DNA of 64,000 bases from Calonectria ilicicola (taxonomy: Eukaryota; Ascomycota; Sordariomycetes; Hypocreales; Nectriaceae), in NCBI GenBank assembly GCA_020809705.1, contig CP085828.1:5642001-5706000 (forward strand), in the 5' to 3' direction. The notes beneath the pieces are model-generated. The model had not been told where the DNA came from and did not search any database. It worked only from the letters and a program-made list of their open reading frames with translations. Below, one piece after another: positions 34,789 to 45,837 of the stretch (the stretch's first letter is position 1; each line of letters starts with the position of its first letter). Both the position numbers and the translations under genes were made by a program.

Positions 34789-34810
34789 AAAAAAAAAAAA
34801 AAAAAAAAAA
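34789..34810 (+). repeat. 22-base A homopolymer
   Basis: An uninterrupted run of A. It is followed by GTAAAACGCC. It could be the trace of a retroposed polyadenylated RNA, but no gene-derived sequence is recognisable just before it; more likely it is simple sequence. Confidence 0.85.
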
Positions 34811-35561
34811 GTAAAACGCCTTGAGTGTTTCTGCACATGGGTCAATCGGGATAGCCGCCCACACAGTATTTTTTTTCCTTTTTCCTTTTCTTATTTCTCC
34901 CTCTTTCTGGCAAGGTGATTACCACTTGCAGCGCCGATCCTTCTTCAACCCCCCCCTGGCTCGACATGCTGTTTACTACGTCACCAGCTACGCCCCCGGA
35001 CTCAGCCCGAATCGCCAGCAGGGACGGCGACTAATTAAAAGAGTACCCAGGGAAAATCTCCAAGCGAGCGAGAAAGATCAGCAGCCCGAGCAAGGGAGAA
35101 GAAAAGAAAAAAAAAAACTTTTCCTTGTTGTTGGCTGTCCCCTTTCCCTCCCCTTCTCTCACTTGCACGAGCGCATGGGTCCTCCTCTGCAGAGGGGCGT
35201 GTGCGCGTCTGTGAGCTGCGGGAGCACACTGGCGCTGGATGATCGACGCCGTGTGCGGTGCGGCGTTGACGGGGGCAGAAGCGAGAGGCACGATTTCCTG
35301 TTCTTGGGCTAGCCGTCCACATGCCGTACGTCTTCGCCGCAGACCATGAAGCGTACCCAGACGGATTGCAACCGTTTGAGATCGCCTTTTGCCAAGAAGG
35401 ACCGAACAGAAGAGGGCAAGTTGCAGATCCCATATCAGGATCAGGATTAGGGAAGGGGAAACGGGGGGTCCTAACTAAAAGCGCATCTTGATCTGAGATG
35501 GGCGAGAGGCGTTACCTGGGGGGGGGGGTTTCTTTCCTTTCTTTTCTGGGCCAGAACTCGG

Positions 35562-35600
35562 CACACACATATACACACACACACACTCAGACACACACCC
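35562..35600 (+). repeat. Imperfect CA dinucleotide repeat
   Basis: CA/TA repeats with small interruptions (ATATA, TCAG), following a run of 11 G at 35518-35528. Alternating purine-pyrimidine simple sequence. Confidence 0.85.
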
Positions 35601-36383
35601 ACGCCCAGGCGCCCTACACTAGTTCCCGGGGGGAGGGAAGGGGAAGGATGGGATGGGATGGGAAGGTAACCTTGTCGGCAACTAAACTGCCACATGGGAG
35701 AGGGAAACAAAAAGAAAAAAAAGAAAGGAAAATTTTTTTTCTCGCGTGTCACCCCTGTTATTCTCCGTCGAGCGTACAAGGGCCCTGCGTGAGCCAACAT
35801 CAACAACACATGTGCAGGCACGCACGCATACACGTAACATCGAATGCCGCCATGGTCTGATACATATAGCCGACCTCCCCCGCGACCCAAGCATGCAAAA
35901 CGAATATGCACCATGCACCTGTCAACGCACGCGCTTGCCCAATCGCGGAACAGCGGACCAGTCCGGCGCTCCATTCGCCTATTCGGTGATAAGAGAAAAG
36001 GGAAAAGAGACTATGGCTGATAAAAAATGTTAGATGAGGAGGAAAAAAGCAGATAGAAAGAAAACTATTCAGATAAAAAGAAATTAATAAAAATAAAAAG
36101 GGAGGAAACGAGATTCTCAAGTACTATTTCTGCCATTGCTTATCCTACTACTACTTGTTACTCCTACATGAATCCTCCCTCTCCAAGGAATATGTGTGTA
36201 TAGATGTTTGTGATTGTGATTGTGATTGTGGTCTTGACCGTCTTTCCAGCCTTAACGCCATTTCGTCCCTCTTTGTTCCGAAACCAAGATATTTTACCCG
36301 ACCTCGGCTTCTCATCGTACTAAACCGCTTCTCTGACCCCTGTCGGATGCGGCCTCATCCTTACTGCCGAATAAACATTACGC

Positions 36384-38287
36384 TTAGCCCGTCTTCTTCT
36401 TCTTCTTGGGGCGCTCTTCCTCGTCCTCCTCGTTGTCTTCCATTTCTTCGTCTTCGTCCTCAACACCACTCTCGTCTCCACTACCAGAGCCGGAACTTTC
36501 GTGGTTGCTGTCGTACTCCTCTGCTACATCACTCTCGCTATCGGCCTGGAAGTCTTCGTCCACGCTCTCTTCATCCTCGTCAGCAGAGCCTCGGTCTGCC
36601 TTGACGCCCACCACCTCATCTTCAGAGTCATCCATGTCTTGCTCACGGAGAGCAGCAGCCAGCATATTGGCATCCTCGTCAATCTCGTTCTTAACTCGCA
36701 GGCCCTTGAGCTTGAAGAAGCTCTCGAGAGCCTTGAGATCCTCACGACTAATGTTGCTGAACTGAGACGAACCGGCGCCGTTCTTGAGTAGCACAGTGAT
36801 ATCAAACGTAGATAGAGCCGACACAGCACCGCTGACACGGGAGAAGGTGACGGATTGTGTCTGCTCGTACGCAATGTATGTGGCGGGCTTGGGCACGAAC
36901 ATGAAGGCCTTTTCTAGACAGTACAGGAAACCCTCGCTGGCCTTGATCGCACACTTGATGCCGTACTGGTTGCGGTGTCTGTGTGAACATGGTTAGTTAG
37001 TGACCTTATCACTGCAGGGTTCGATGATACGTACGTGATGAAGTCCTTGGCGGGGGAAGAAATTTTCTTGTTGGCCAGACCGCGGAAGATCTTGGTAACA
37101 ACGTGATGCAGGGGCTCCTCGTAGTGAGGCTCTAGTTTGTCTTGATACTTGCTCTTGAGCTCATCCTCATTAAGGTTGAGATCAATCGTGACCTCCTCAT
37201 CCTTCTTAAACTGCATGACCACGAAAGGGTATCGGGTCTGACCTTGGCGCAGAGGAGGATCGAGGCCAACACAGAGCATGCAGTGCATATCGTCCGGCTT
37301 GGGAAGCACCATGAATTTCTTGATGGCTTCGTACTGAATCTTGTAGTCGTACGTCTTTCCACGGAGACGGAACGACGCCTCGTACATGTCGATATCGAAA
37401 CGACCTCTGGGGGTGAGATGTAGGACGTCCAGGAAGGTGGCAATAGTATCGCCAGCCGTCTCGCCAATCTCAGCCTTGTCGATGAGCGCCTCGTAGAAGA
37501 TAGTGGCGGCGTTCTTCTCTTCCTCGCCATTCTCGCTGCCTGCTTCCTCGCCCTCGGCCTCCTTGCGGGTCGTAGTTCCGGGAATGTAGAAACGCATCTC
37601 GACAAGTTGGTCTCGGCCAGCGGCAGCCTTGGTACCCTTTGTGCGAGCGCCCCCTAGTTGGGGGTTGGCGCCAGTATCCGCCGCCGCCGTCTGGGGCAGG
37701 GCCATCTCGACGGCGACTTCGTTTCGTCCGGCGAGATTAGTGTTTCCGATTTCAGAGTACGCGAGCTCAAATGCCGGACGGTTCTGGACCGAAAATGTGA
37801 GCTCCGACTTGGAGAATTCAGCTTTGCCCCAGTTCCATCCTCGCAGAGCGTGTTCCTTATTCTCGAGAGCGGTGCTGTACCAGTTCTTGAAAACCTTAGC
37901 AAGACGGTCGTAGTCATCCTGCTGGAAGCCATCAAGTTGTATGACGGTAGAGCCAGAACGCTGGAGGATCTTGATCTCGTAGCCCTTAGCGGCGCGGCTC
38001 CATTGGGCGGTAGCAATGTTGGAGTGGTCGAGGGTAAAGGTATCGCCGCCGGACGAGGGCTTCCAACCAAAACCAGTCTCTGCGAACCTACACTTGCCGC
38101 TCTCCTTGGAGAGGTCCAAGTAAATGTTGTCGAAGCTCTCGCTGTTGCGGAAGATGGTGGTCAGCTGTTGTTTCGTCAAGCATCGTCGAGATTATGCGGC
38201 TGTCTGCAGCAGGATAAGGAGGAATGGGATAGAAAGGGGAAATTGGAAGGAAAAGGCATCAGCGCGGAGAACTTACATGGCAGTCAT
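36384..38287 (-). CDS. POB3: FACT complex subunit Pob3 (SSRP1 homologue)
   Basis: Three exons on the minus strand: 38287-38277 (11 nt), 38141-37035 and 36978-36384; introns are 135 and 56 nt; product 570 aa (yeast 552). Pob3 pairs with Spt16 in FACT, which reorganises nucleosomes during transcription and replication. The splice at the tiny first exon restores MTAIESFDNIYLDLS, the conserved Pob3 start. Visible parts are the N-terminal PH-like dimerisation domain, the SSRP1 structure-specific region (MRFYIPGTTTRK ... FDIDMYEASFRLRGKTYDYKI), the middle double PH domain (NQYGIKCAIKASEGFLYCLEKAF), a long Asp/Glu/Ser tail and a final KKKKKTG. There is no HMG box, as in other fungi, where Nhp6-type proteins supply that function. 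It shares an upstream region with ATG15. Confidence 0.95.
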
Positions 38288-39398
38288 GGCGACGACAAAA
38301 TTCCCAAAGGATTGGAAATTCAAGTGATGGGGGAAAGAGAGTGTGGTGGTGGGAGCAGGAATCTCTCACCGTTTGCGACTTCAAGAGATGCGATCCCCAG
38401 ACTAGAAATTTGTCAAGCTGCTAGCTTTCGCGGTCGGCGCGCCAAAAACACGCGCCACGCCACCACTGGGTGCAGCCTCTTGCGCGCCAACCACTATAAC
38501 GAGTTGCCGGGGAGAGCGGTACGTACCTGGTCAGCGGTCCTCGCTCAGAGCTAGTTCTAATTTGGCTAGTGGTAACATGAAAGGAAGTATAACAGCAGCC
38601 ACGCTCATCAACGTTGTGCTAAATGAAAATACGAATAAATAAATAAACAAAAGAAAGAAGTTAAACCAACATGCGAATTACCAGCTGCTAGTTATTATTT
38701 AGCAGCTGTCCTGGCGTAGTTGTCGTCGGAGCCACCATATATTAGGCACATATGATGACTGATGAAGGTCGTCGATTGGTAACGATTGTGCCAATGGCTG
38801 TGATGAATTTAGTGCATAACCCACCGAAACCGAGTTAAGCTTCGCTGCAAGACAACTCAGTACCTGTGTGCCTAGTTCTTGTCATACCAAATTTGCGGAG
38901 CAAAGTCCGAGCCCCAGTGTATCCCCAAAGATCTGGTCGTCTGCCACTGTCCTCAGTGGGTCACATGCGCCATGATGAGGCGGTCAGGTATCTATCGATG
39001 CCTGGCCTGCAGTCCATTTAGCTGAAATAGTTAGTGCAAGGGGAACTCAAATGTACCGCACAGCACAAATCACTAGGCGAGATACATGACCCCAACCACT
39101 GCGCCATCCCATCAGTTAGTCCGCTTTCTGTCCCCAGGCATTGAGGTACCTTTCCCCTTGAACCCTTTCGGCGACGCTCCACCGGCCGCGATAGCGCCCG
39201 CGTGCCAGATATGACAACATCAGTTGGCCATCTTCCTCCGCCTCTCCGCCGCTCCGAACCCGACTCTTTCCTTTTCCTCTCCCGTGCCGCCGTCATCATC
39301 GCATTTATCTCCAACCTTTCCTCCCTTCATCGATGCATCTCTTCACCCCACACACCTTCTTCATTCTACCTTCATAGGCGTCTACAGTCTACTGCGTC
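38288..39398. other. Divergent upstream region of POB3 and ATG15
   Basis: 1.1 kb between divergent genes. The middle part (about 38560-39010) is AT-richer and without open frames of note; the right end (39200-39390) is a C/T-rich leader typical of strongly translated fungal genes. No gene, tRNA or repeat is recognised. Confidence 0.5.
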
Positions 39399-41258
39399 AT
39401 GACGTCGCCACATCAACGGCCATCGGGCTTCCGGTGCGCCTCGACTGGCAGAGTAACCGCCGCCCTACTCTTATCGTTCCTCGCACTCTCTCCATCGCCA
39501 GTCTCCGCCTCCAGTAACGCCCGCGGCCTGGGAGACGAGATCTTGCTGCCTCCTGGTCCCATTGTTCCCTCGAAACCTGAATCCCCCGCGCCCGCAGAAC
39601 ACAGCTTCTCCCTCCGACACATCTTCCATCATGGCACATACGACCACCCCGGGTTACACCGGAGAAAGGATATCTCCCAGGACGATACGAAGATATTTCT
39701 AGCTGCCGAGGGCGGATATGGCGAGCAAGAGATCATCCAACTAAAGGCCAGAAGCCGTCCCTCCACAATGGAGCGGATGGTCGACCGAAGACCTTCCGTC
39801 GTAGATCCCATAGTAGCCATGTCCCGCCGACAAGGATACGCCGCTGTACTCGATGCATCAGCTTGGACCATGGACGAAGTCCCCTCGCCAGATATCACAG
39901 ACAAGGAAACCGTCTTGACGATAGCCAGGATGACGGCCAACGCATATGTCGCGAATGAGACCGACGCTGACTGGCAGGAAGTGGGACAGCACTACAACCG
40001 CAGTGCCGACTTTGGTTGGGAAGGTGATGGCCTCCGTGGCCACATTTTTGCCGATGAAACAAACTCAACCATTGTTATTGGTCTCAAGGGCACTTCCATG
40101 GCTGTCTTTGATGGCGAGGGAACCACGACCAACGACAAGGAAAACGATAACCTCTTCTTCAGCTGCTGCTGCGCCCAGCAAGGCCAGTGGACCTGGCACC
40201 AAGTCTGCAACTGTGCTACAGATACATACACTTGCAACAACACTTGCGTTGGCGAGGCATTGATGGAGGAGCATCGCTACTACACCGCCGCCCGTGAGCT
40301 ATACTCTAACGTGACGGAGCTGTATCCCAATGCAAACGTCTGGCTCACCGGTCACTCACTGGGAGGAGCTGTCACTTCGCTGCTTGGATTGACCTACGGC
40401 TTACCGGTTGTCACCTTCGAGGCTGTTCCAGACGCACTTCCCGCAACTAGGCTAGGTCTGCCTGTTCCTCCAGGTGCTGATCCCAGGTTCCCCCAAGTGC
40501 GAGAAAACACCGGTGCCTATCACTTTGGACATACGGCAGATCCGGTGTACATTGGTACTTGCAACGGCGCCACGGCCTCATGCTCTTTTGCCGGGTATGC
40601 GATGGAATCTACCTGCCATACGGGGTACGAATGTGTGTACGATGTTGTCGCAGATAAGGGCTGGCGCGTTGGCATCGGTACACACCGAATCCGGTCCGTC
40701 ATTGATGATATTATCCTCAAATACGATGAGGTTCCACAATGCCATCGCACTCCAGACTGTCGGGACTGTGCCCTTTGGAAAATGTACGAGAGTCACGGAA
40801 CTGACAGCACCACTTCAATAAGCACAACTACGACTAAAACCCGTACCCGAACGGCCACCTGCAAGACGCCCGGTTGGTGGGGATGTCTGGATGAAACTAC
40901 GTCAGACCCAACAGTGACAACTACGACCACGACCACGACATCAACTTGCAAAACCCCTGGCTGGTTTGGCTGCAACGACAAAACAACACCTACCACCACA
41001 ACGACCGAATCCACCACCACAACGACCACTACATGTGCTACTCCCGGCAGATTCTGGGGCTGTCGAGATGTTATCACAACTGGAACCGGATCCAGGCCCG
41101 TTACTCCCGTGCCGTCTATTACTGATGCACCAATTGCCACAGCTACCGCGCCTGCAAGCTCATCGCCTTCTGAGTACAGGTGTTTGCACCGAAGCTGGTA
41201 TGGATTCTGCAAGAAATGGGATGCTGAGGTGGATGAAATTTTGCCAGACGAGATTTAG
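39399..41258 (+). CDS. ATG15: Autophagy-related vacuolar lipase Atg15 (Cvt17) with Cys-rich tail repeats
   Basis: A single exon of 619 aa. Atg15 is a class-3 lipase that breaks down autophagic and Cvt body membranes in the vacuole. A hydrophobic segment at about residues 19-38 is the single N-terminal signal-anchor used for delivery via the multivesicular body. The core shows IGLKGTS, the Cys-rich loop NLFFSCCCA, the nucleophile elbow GHSLGGA (Ser320), and candidate triad partners Asp381 (TADPVYIG) and His429 (GTHRIRS). Several N-glycosylation sites (NET, NRS, NTT-like) lie in the luminal part. After the lipase domain comes a Thr-rich tail with three related units, CKTPGWWGC, CKTPGWFGC and CATPGRFWGC, at about residues 488, 517 and 546, ending in a further Cys/Trp motif (CLHRSWYGFCKKW). 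The strand neighbour VPS72 is 707 bases downstream. Confidence 0.95.
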   Translation: MTSPHQRPSGFRCASTGRVTAALLLSFLALSPSPVSASSNARGLGDEILLPPGPIVPSKPESPAPAEHSFSLRHIFHHGTYDHPGLHRRKDISQDDTKIFLAAEGGYGEQEIIQLKARSRPSTMERMVDRRPSVVDPIVAMSRRQGYAAVLDASAWTMDEVPSPDITDKETVLTIARMTANAYVANETDADWQEVGQHYNRSADFGWEGDGLRGHIFADETNSTIVIGLKGTSMAVFDGEGTTTNDKENDNLFFSCCCAQQGQWTWHQVCNCATDTYTCNNTCVGEALMEEHRYYTAARELYSNVTELYPNANVWLTGHSLGGAVTSLLGLTYGLPVVTFEAVPDALPATRLGLPVPPGADPRFPQVRENTGAYHFGHTADPVYIGTCNGATASCSFAGYAMESTCHTGYECVYDVVADKGWRVGIGTHRIRSVIDDIILKYDEVPQCHRTPDCRDCALWKMYESHGTDSTTSISTTTTKTRTRTATCKTPGWWGCLDETTSDPTVTTTTTTTTSTCKTPGWFGCNDKTTPTTTTTESTTTTTTTCATPGRFWGCRDVITTGTGSRPVTPVPSITDAPIATATAPASSSPSEYRCLHRSWYGFCKKWDAEVDEILPDEI

Positions 41259-41965
41259 GGCCTCCGGAAATTTAAGAATCCATCTGCAACATAGCTGTTG
41301 CACGGTCAGAATGGATGAACAGCGGCCTTGAGTGACTACTCCAGTTGCATCTCGCAAGTTGAGCTGGCAAGTATGGCGTTGAATAGTTCGGTTTTTGAGT
41401 TTATGCTTTGTTCTTCTCTGGGAGCGGAAATTTGGATTTGGTATATTGAATCGTTTTGTCTATACATAAGTATCAATCAATGCATAGGTGGTGATGGGCT
41501 GGGATTGGCCGGTACAGGTGGACAACGGCGTTAGATCGGATGAGAATGGGTCAGACAATTAGCCCGTGAGAACAGATAGAGCTTTATTTAGGATGTTAAG
41601 AGAATGGCACTCCGATTAGGCTTGTTTAACAAAACTTTGCCAGCCGAAAATATACAATTGGCTTCGCATTGCCACCAAACAAGAATGAAGCGAATGAAAA
41701 AGGTTGTGGCTTCTTTGAGATATTTGGAAATATAGTGAATGGCGAATAGCTGCTGATAGGCTGTCACATGGGTCGCGCGGTGCTGTGATGTCAGCGACCA
41801 AAAATTTACTCCCCTCCAACCAACTAACGCGTCTCGGTGCCACACCCTGTTCATTCACCATCAAAAATTAAAGACACCTAATAATTCGACCACAGGCATC
41901 CGCCTTCAAGGCCATGTCATTTTATACGTCTCGGACGTGTTTTCCCAGCAACGCATGATTTTGCG
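41259..41965. other. Intergenic region between ATG15 and VPS72
   Basis: 707 bases between two genes on the same strand: ATG15 3' UTR and VPS72 promoter. It is AT-richer than the genes. No credible gene is seen. Confidence 0.5.
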
Positions 41966-44943
41966 ATGGAGACCGAATCCAAACCTTCAGAAAGGGACGA
42001 GTCCCGCTCCCCAGACTTGTCAAGTGACAGCGACAGCGACAGCGACAGCGACACAGGCAACGGCCGCGCCAGCAACTCCGACAGTCAGGCAAACACCGAG
42101 ACACAGGTAGAATGGCTAGCCACGACAAGGCAGCGCCGTTCCACGGCTGGCAACCGGATGAAGTCTATGCTCGCCAATGAGGAGCCTGATTCAGACCTCG
42201 AGCTACTCTTTGCTGAAGACGAGAACGACCAAGGATTCAGCGATGCTGGCGATGACGGTTCGGACATGCAGATGGACTCATCCGACGATGATGACGAGAA
42301 TAATAATGCCGATGATGATCTCGAAGGAGAGAAGGAGCTGGAAAAGCAAGCAAAGGAACGCCGCGCTGCTCAGCGGAAGCGCAAGGCCCAGGAAGCCATC
42401 CCAGCTAAATTCCGCAAAAAGGTTCGAATCGATCCCACAACACCCTCCACGCCGATTACGACACCAGCGCCACGTCCCAAGAAGAAGTCAGAGCGCGCTT
42501 CATGGTTGCCATCCCCTGCCGACATGCCGACCCGCGCTTCGTCTCGGCAGACGACTCGACTATCCAAAGAGCAGCTGCATCAACAAATGGTGGAGCGAGA
42601 GGAAAGACGGCTGAAGCAGCTTGCGCAGATGCAAAAGAAAGCCGCACGGCTCGAAGCCCTCAAGAAACCACCCATGACGCAGGAGGAGCGATTGCGGGAG
42701 GCAGCCATTGTTGAGAAACGCAATAGCAAAAGTTTAAACCGCTGGGAGGAGGCTGAAAAACAGCGTGAGGAAGAAAGACGTGCGAAGCTGGCGGCGCTCA
42801 ACGAGAGAACGCTCAAGGGCCCCGTCATCACCTTCTGGAGCGGAATTGGCGAATGGATGGGCAAAAACATGGTTGTCGAGGAGGCACCCAAAAAGAAGCG
42901 AGAGAAGGCCGACAAAGGGAAAGGCAAGGACAAAACCAAAGGGAAAGAGGACGATAAGGAGAAGACAGAGAGTGAAACTCCTGAAGCAAAGTCGGAGGAC
43001 AAGAAAGTGGAAAAGCAAGACGGCAAGGGTGAAAATCGGGCAAACGCTTCAGTAGCAATTGCGAGCGATGCTGCTCCTCAGCCAAAACCAGATACAGACG
43101 AGCCTTCACAACCACAGGAGGCGTCGTCTCGACCTCCAGCTCTATCAGCTGAAACCCCCGCTACTGAGGTCACACCAACCAAAGCTCCAGCTGAGGCTCC
43201 AATTACAGCCCCAGCAGCCAAGGAGACGGAGGTCACAGTCCCAATCAAGGTTGAAGAGCCTCCGCTTAAACTAACAGAGACTACAACGGAACCCAAGGCT
43301 ATTGCTCCCAAGGTCCAAGAGCCTCCTAGAGTTATAGCAATGCCTCCTCCACCTCCTAGTGGCCTCGCTGCCCCAACCGCTCCTCCAGGTGGGCTGGCGG
43401 CACCAATTCCCCCGCCACCTACGACGGGCGGTCTCGCTGCACCTGCACCAGCACCAGCTCCCATATCTCCTCCCGACAACCAACGATCTGTTCTTACTCC
43501 TCCACCAGGGCTCTCTCGGCCTTCAGATCCTAAGCCATCTGGCGTTCTTGCACCACCTATGCTTGCTCCTCCACCAGGCATTAGTATCAATGGCGTCCCC
43601 CTAATGCTTTCCAAGTCCAACGTTCTGGCTCCTCCGAATACCTCTCAGGGATCAGTTCCCCCAGCACTCTCCAGTGTTGCCGCTCCGAATGTGCTCGGGA
43701 CCTCAATTCCTCTTGCTCCCGCCCCTCCTAAGCCTGTCGTTGCCGCTACACCTCCCCCAACTTCTACCCTCAGTCCGGCTCCCGTCAAGGAAACACATCT
43801 TCAACCTATCTCCAACCCTCCAGCTGCATCTATAAGCCCTGAACCATCTGCTCAGCCCCCTGGCCCGCCGCAACCCTCCACAGGCGCTCGCAACGCCATT
43901 GTCTTCCAAAATTTCGATGAAAATGCGATCAAAGACCGCAACATTCAAACACAGATCATCTTTGGTCGCAAGATGACCAAACTCGCAAGTCAGTTAACTA
44001 TGTATATTTCTCAGGGGCTCAGGATTTTAACGTGCCATCTATAGAACCCTCCCCCCCAGCCGTTTGCGTCATTACAAACCGTGTGGCCAGATATCGTGAT
44101 CCCAAAACAGGACTACCCTATTACAATGCTTACGCATATCGCGAGATCCAGCGATTGTGTCGGAACGAATATCGCTTTAGCAAAATTCTAAACGCTTGGG
44201 TTGGCAGTGGCTCGCTTGCGGCTCGTGGGGTACCCGATCGCTTCTTGAATCCCAACATGAAGAGGAGCACTGAGCCAAAAAAGGACACAAATGTCAAAGC
44301 AGAGGAGAGCAAGACCGAAGTCCAAAACGTTGCTGAGGTCAAACCTTCTCAGGGCAAACTCACAGAAATGAAACCCCCTGAAGTGAATATAACAAATACC
44401 AGGACTCCCCCAACGGCGAAAGTTGCAGATGCAAAACCTCCAATCTCGGCACAAGGACTTGCAGCCCTACCAACGCCAAAATCCGTGGCACCAGCACCAT
44501 CCCCAGCCTCATCCGCTCTTGTAACACCTAGTCCTGGTTCCAACATTGCTCCTGCAACCCCAACCACGGCCCCTGCTACATCTCCAGCTCCTAGTCCAAC
44601 GATTAGCACAACCAAAGCTCCAACCACGGCACCAAGCACCTCTTTGATTGGGAACATGGCTGCAACTCCAGTCGCGCCTTCTGTTCCCGCTGCTGCTTCA
44701 ACTGCATCTGTGGTGACGCCAACTCCTCTCACCCCAGCTGCGTCCGTAGCTCAGACTCCTATCCAAGCTCCGGCTAAAACTACCGTTGCCGCAATACCAA
44801 CCGCAGTTCCAGCTGCGGTTCCGACTCCCGGCTCACAAAAGGCACAGGCTGCTGCGCCAGCTGCACAAAATCCACCTGCAACAACAAGTCCAGCTGAGAC
44901 CACAACGGATCTCACGCCTACACCAGTCGAAATGACAACATAG
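41966..44943 (+). CDS. VPS72: SWR1 chromatin-remodelling complex subunit Vps72/Swc2 (YL1 family)
   Basis: Two exons, 41966-43988 and 44045-44943 (973 aa); the 56-nt intron splices RKMTKLA-K-PSPPAVCVITN in frame. Vps72 binds H2A.Z-H2B and helps the SWR1 complex place H2A.Z in nucleosomes. The N-terminal YL1 domain shows RQRRSTAGNRMKSML, an acidic patch (about residues 85-125) for histone binding, KFRKKVRID, RSSRQTTR-like and long charged helices. The YL1_C domain follows the intron (about residues 679-712): CVITN, ARYRDPKTGLPYYNAYAY. Between them lies a Pro/Ala-rich linker of about 300 residues, and after YL1_C a Pro/Ala/Thr-rich tail of about 260 residues. The protein is longer than yeast Vps72 (795 aa), mostly through these low-complexity parts. 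A (GACAGC) repeat encodes an early Asp-Ser run. Confidence 0.92.
42026..42053 (+). repeat. In-frame (GACAGC) repeat encoding Asp-Ser dipeptides
   Basis: Four and a half copies of a 6-base unit inside VPS72, coding for a D-S run at about residues 21-29. Copy number could vary between strains without breaking the frame. Confidence 0.85.
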
Positions 44944-45837
44944 TAAAGACAGCAAAGACAGAAGCCGAGCATTGTTACTTTGGCATTTTCCAAGACAAAA
45001 TTGTATGAATAGATGTTTAATCACTGCTTAGACGAGATGAGACAAGGCACGTGGATAGATACCCCTTGTGGTGTTATGCCGTGGGAATGGGCAAGACAGA
45101 CAGGAAAGGAAAGGAGTAACGGCATGGGACTTGAAGGGAATCTTGAAATCAAAAACATATTTAAAAGTTGCTCAAGACACTTGACATTGGATTTGCACGG
45201 CGTAATATCAACTCATTCAAGACACTTCATATCACTGTGACATTTGAAATTTTCTTGCAACATCATATTTGGTTCATTGTGTTCGTTTTTGACACAAAGG
45301 CCAATGTTTGGCTCTTTGTGACCCAGATGAGAGCTACCTGTCCCATATCGTATCTTCAATCCCTTCATTCAGAAGATTGCGTTGCAAAACATGACTGCGA
45401 CATCCCTTCCTATGTCACCCAACCCGGACACAACCTCTATGACCGATACCCCCCATAGCCGTTTGAGCCTTTTCCATTAATCTTTGCCTCATCCATGCCA
45501 CCACCTTGAGACCTCCAGTACCAAAGAATAACCATGTAAGCGCTTCCCGGTGCCAGAGATGCTTGCGCCCTTTTGCTTTTACCCCTTCCGTAAATATCAA
45601 TTCAAACGCCAGAAAATGACATGCCCTGATTGTGCTAGAGCTCAGGTCATAGCAACTAAAAATTCGATAATCGCTAATAAATCAAGCCGCATTGAACGCC
45701 AGTTTAGATGCTGTAAAATGTTGGGTGGGGAAGGATGTGAGCCCACGCCGGAAAGATTGTTGATTAATGTTTCGGATAAGAGAAGATTGGAGAGTGTGTC
45801 TGATTTGTTCGCCGATCTCAAGCCAGTGAGACCATGC
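44944..45837. other. Convergent intergenic region between VPS72 and the glycogen-binding-fold gene
   Basis: 894 bases between two 3' ends. It is AT-rich with no gene-like frame; it presumably holds both 3' UTRs. The plus-strand open frame 45550-46182 is mostly the antisense of the neighbouring gene. Confidence 0.5.

Larger units (their letters stand above)
29565..36383. other. 6.8-kb gene-free stretch upstream of the bHLH gene
   Basis: The stretch lies between the bHLH start and the POB3 stop. Open frames (for example 30798-31448 - and 32566-33021 +) lack domains and run over homopolymers. The stretch is rich in simple sequence: a purine tract, 9- and 11-mer tandem motifs, T tracts at 32960-33135, an 8-mer repeat, a 22-base A run and a CA repeat, each listed separately. 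No tRNA was found. A large regulatory region or long 5' leader of the bHLH gene is the likeliest content; undetected non-coding RNAs are possible. Confidence 0.45.

Noticed and set aside
34560..34810. A retroposed gene copy ending in the A run at 34789-34810
   Set aside because: No spliced gene sequence is recognisable before the run and no target-site duplication could be seen.
40793..41212. 139-codon Val-rich minus-strand frame
   Set aside because: Reverse reading of the Thr-rich tail of ATG15 (ACN codons become Val-type codons).
43078..43620. 180-codon Gly-rich minus-strand frame
   Set aside because: Reverse reading of the Pro-rich linker of VPS72 (Pro codons become Gly).
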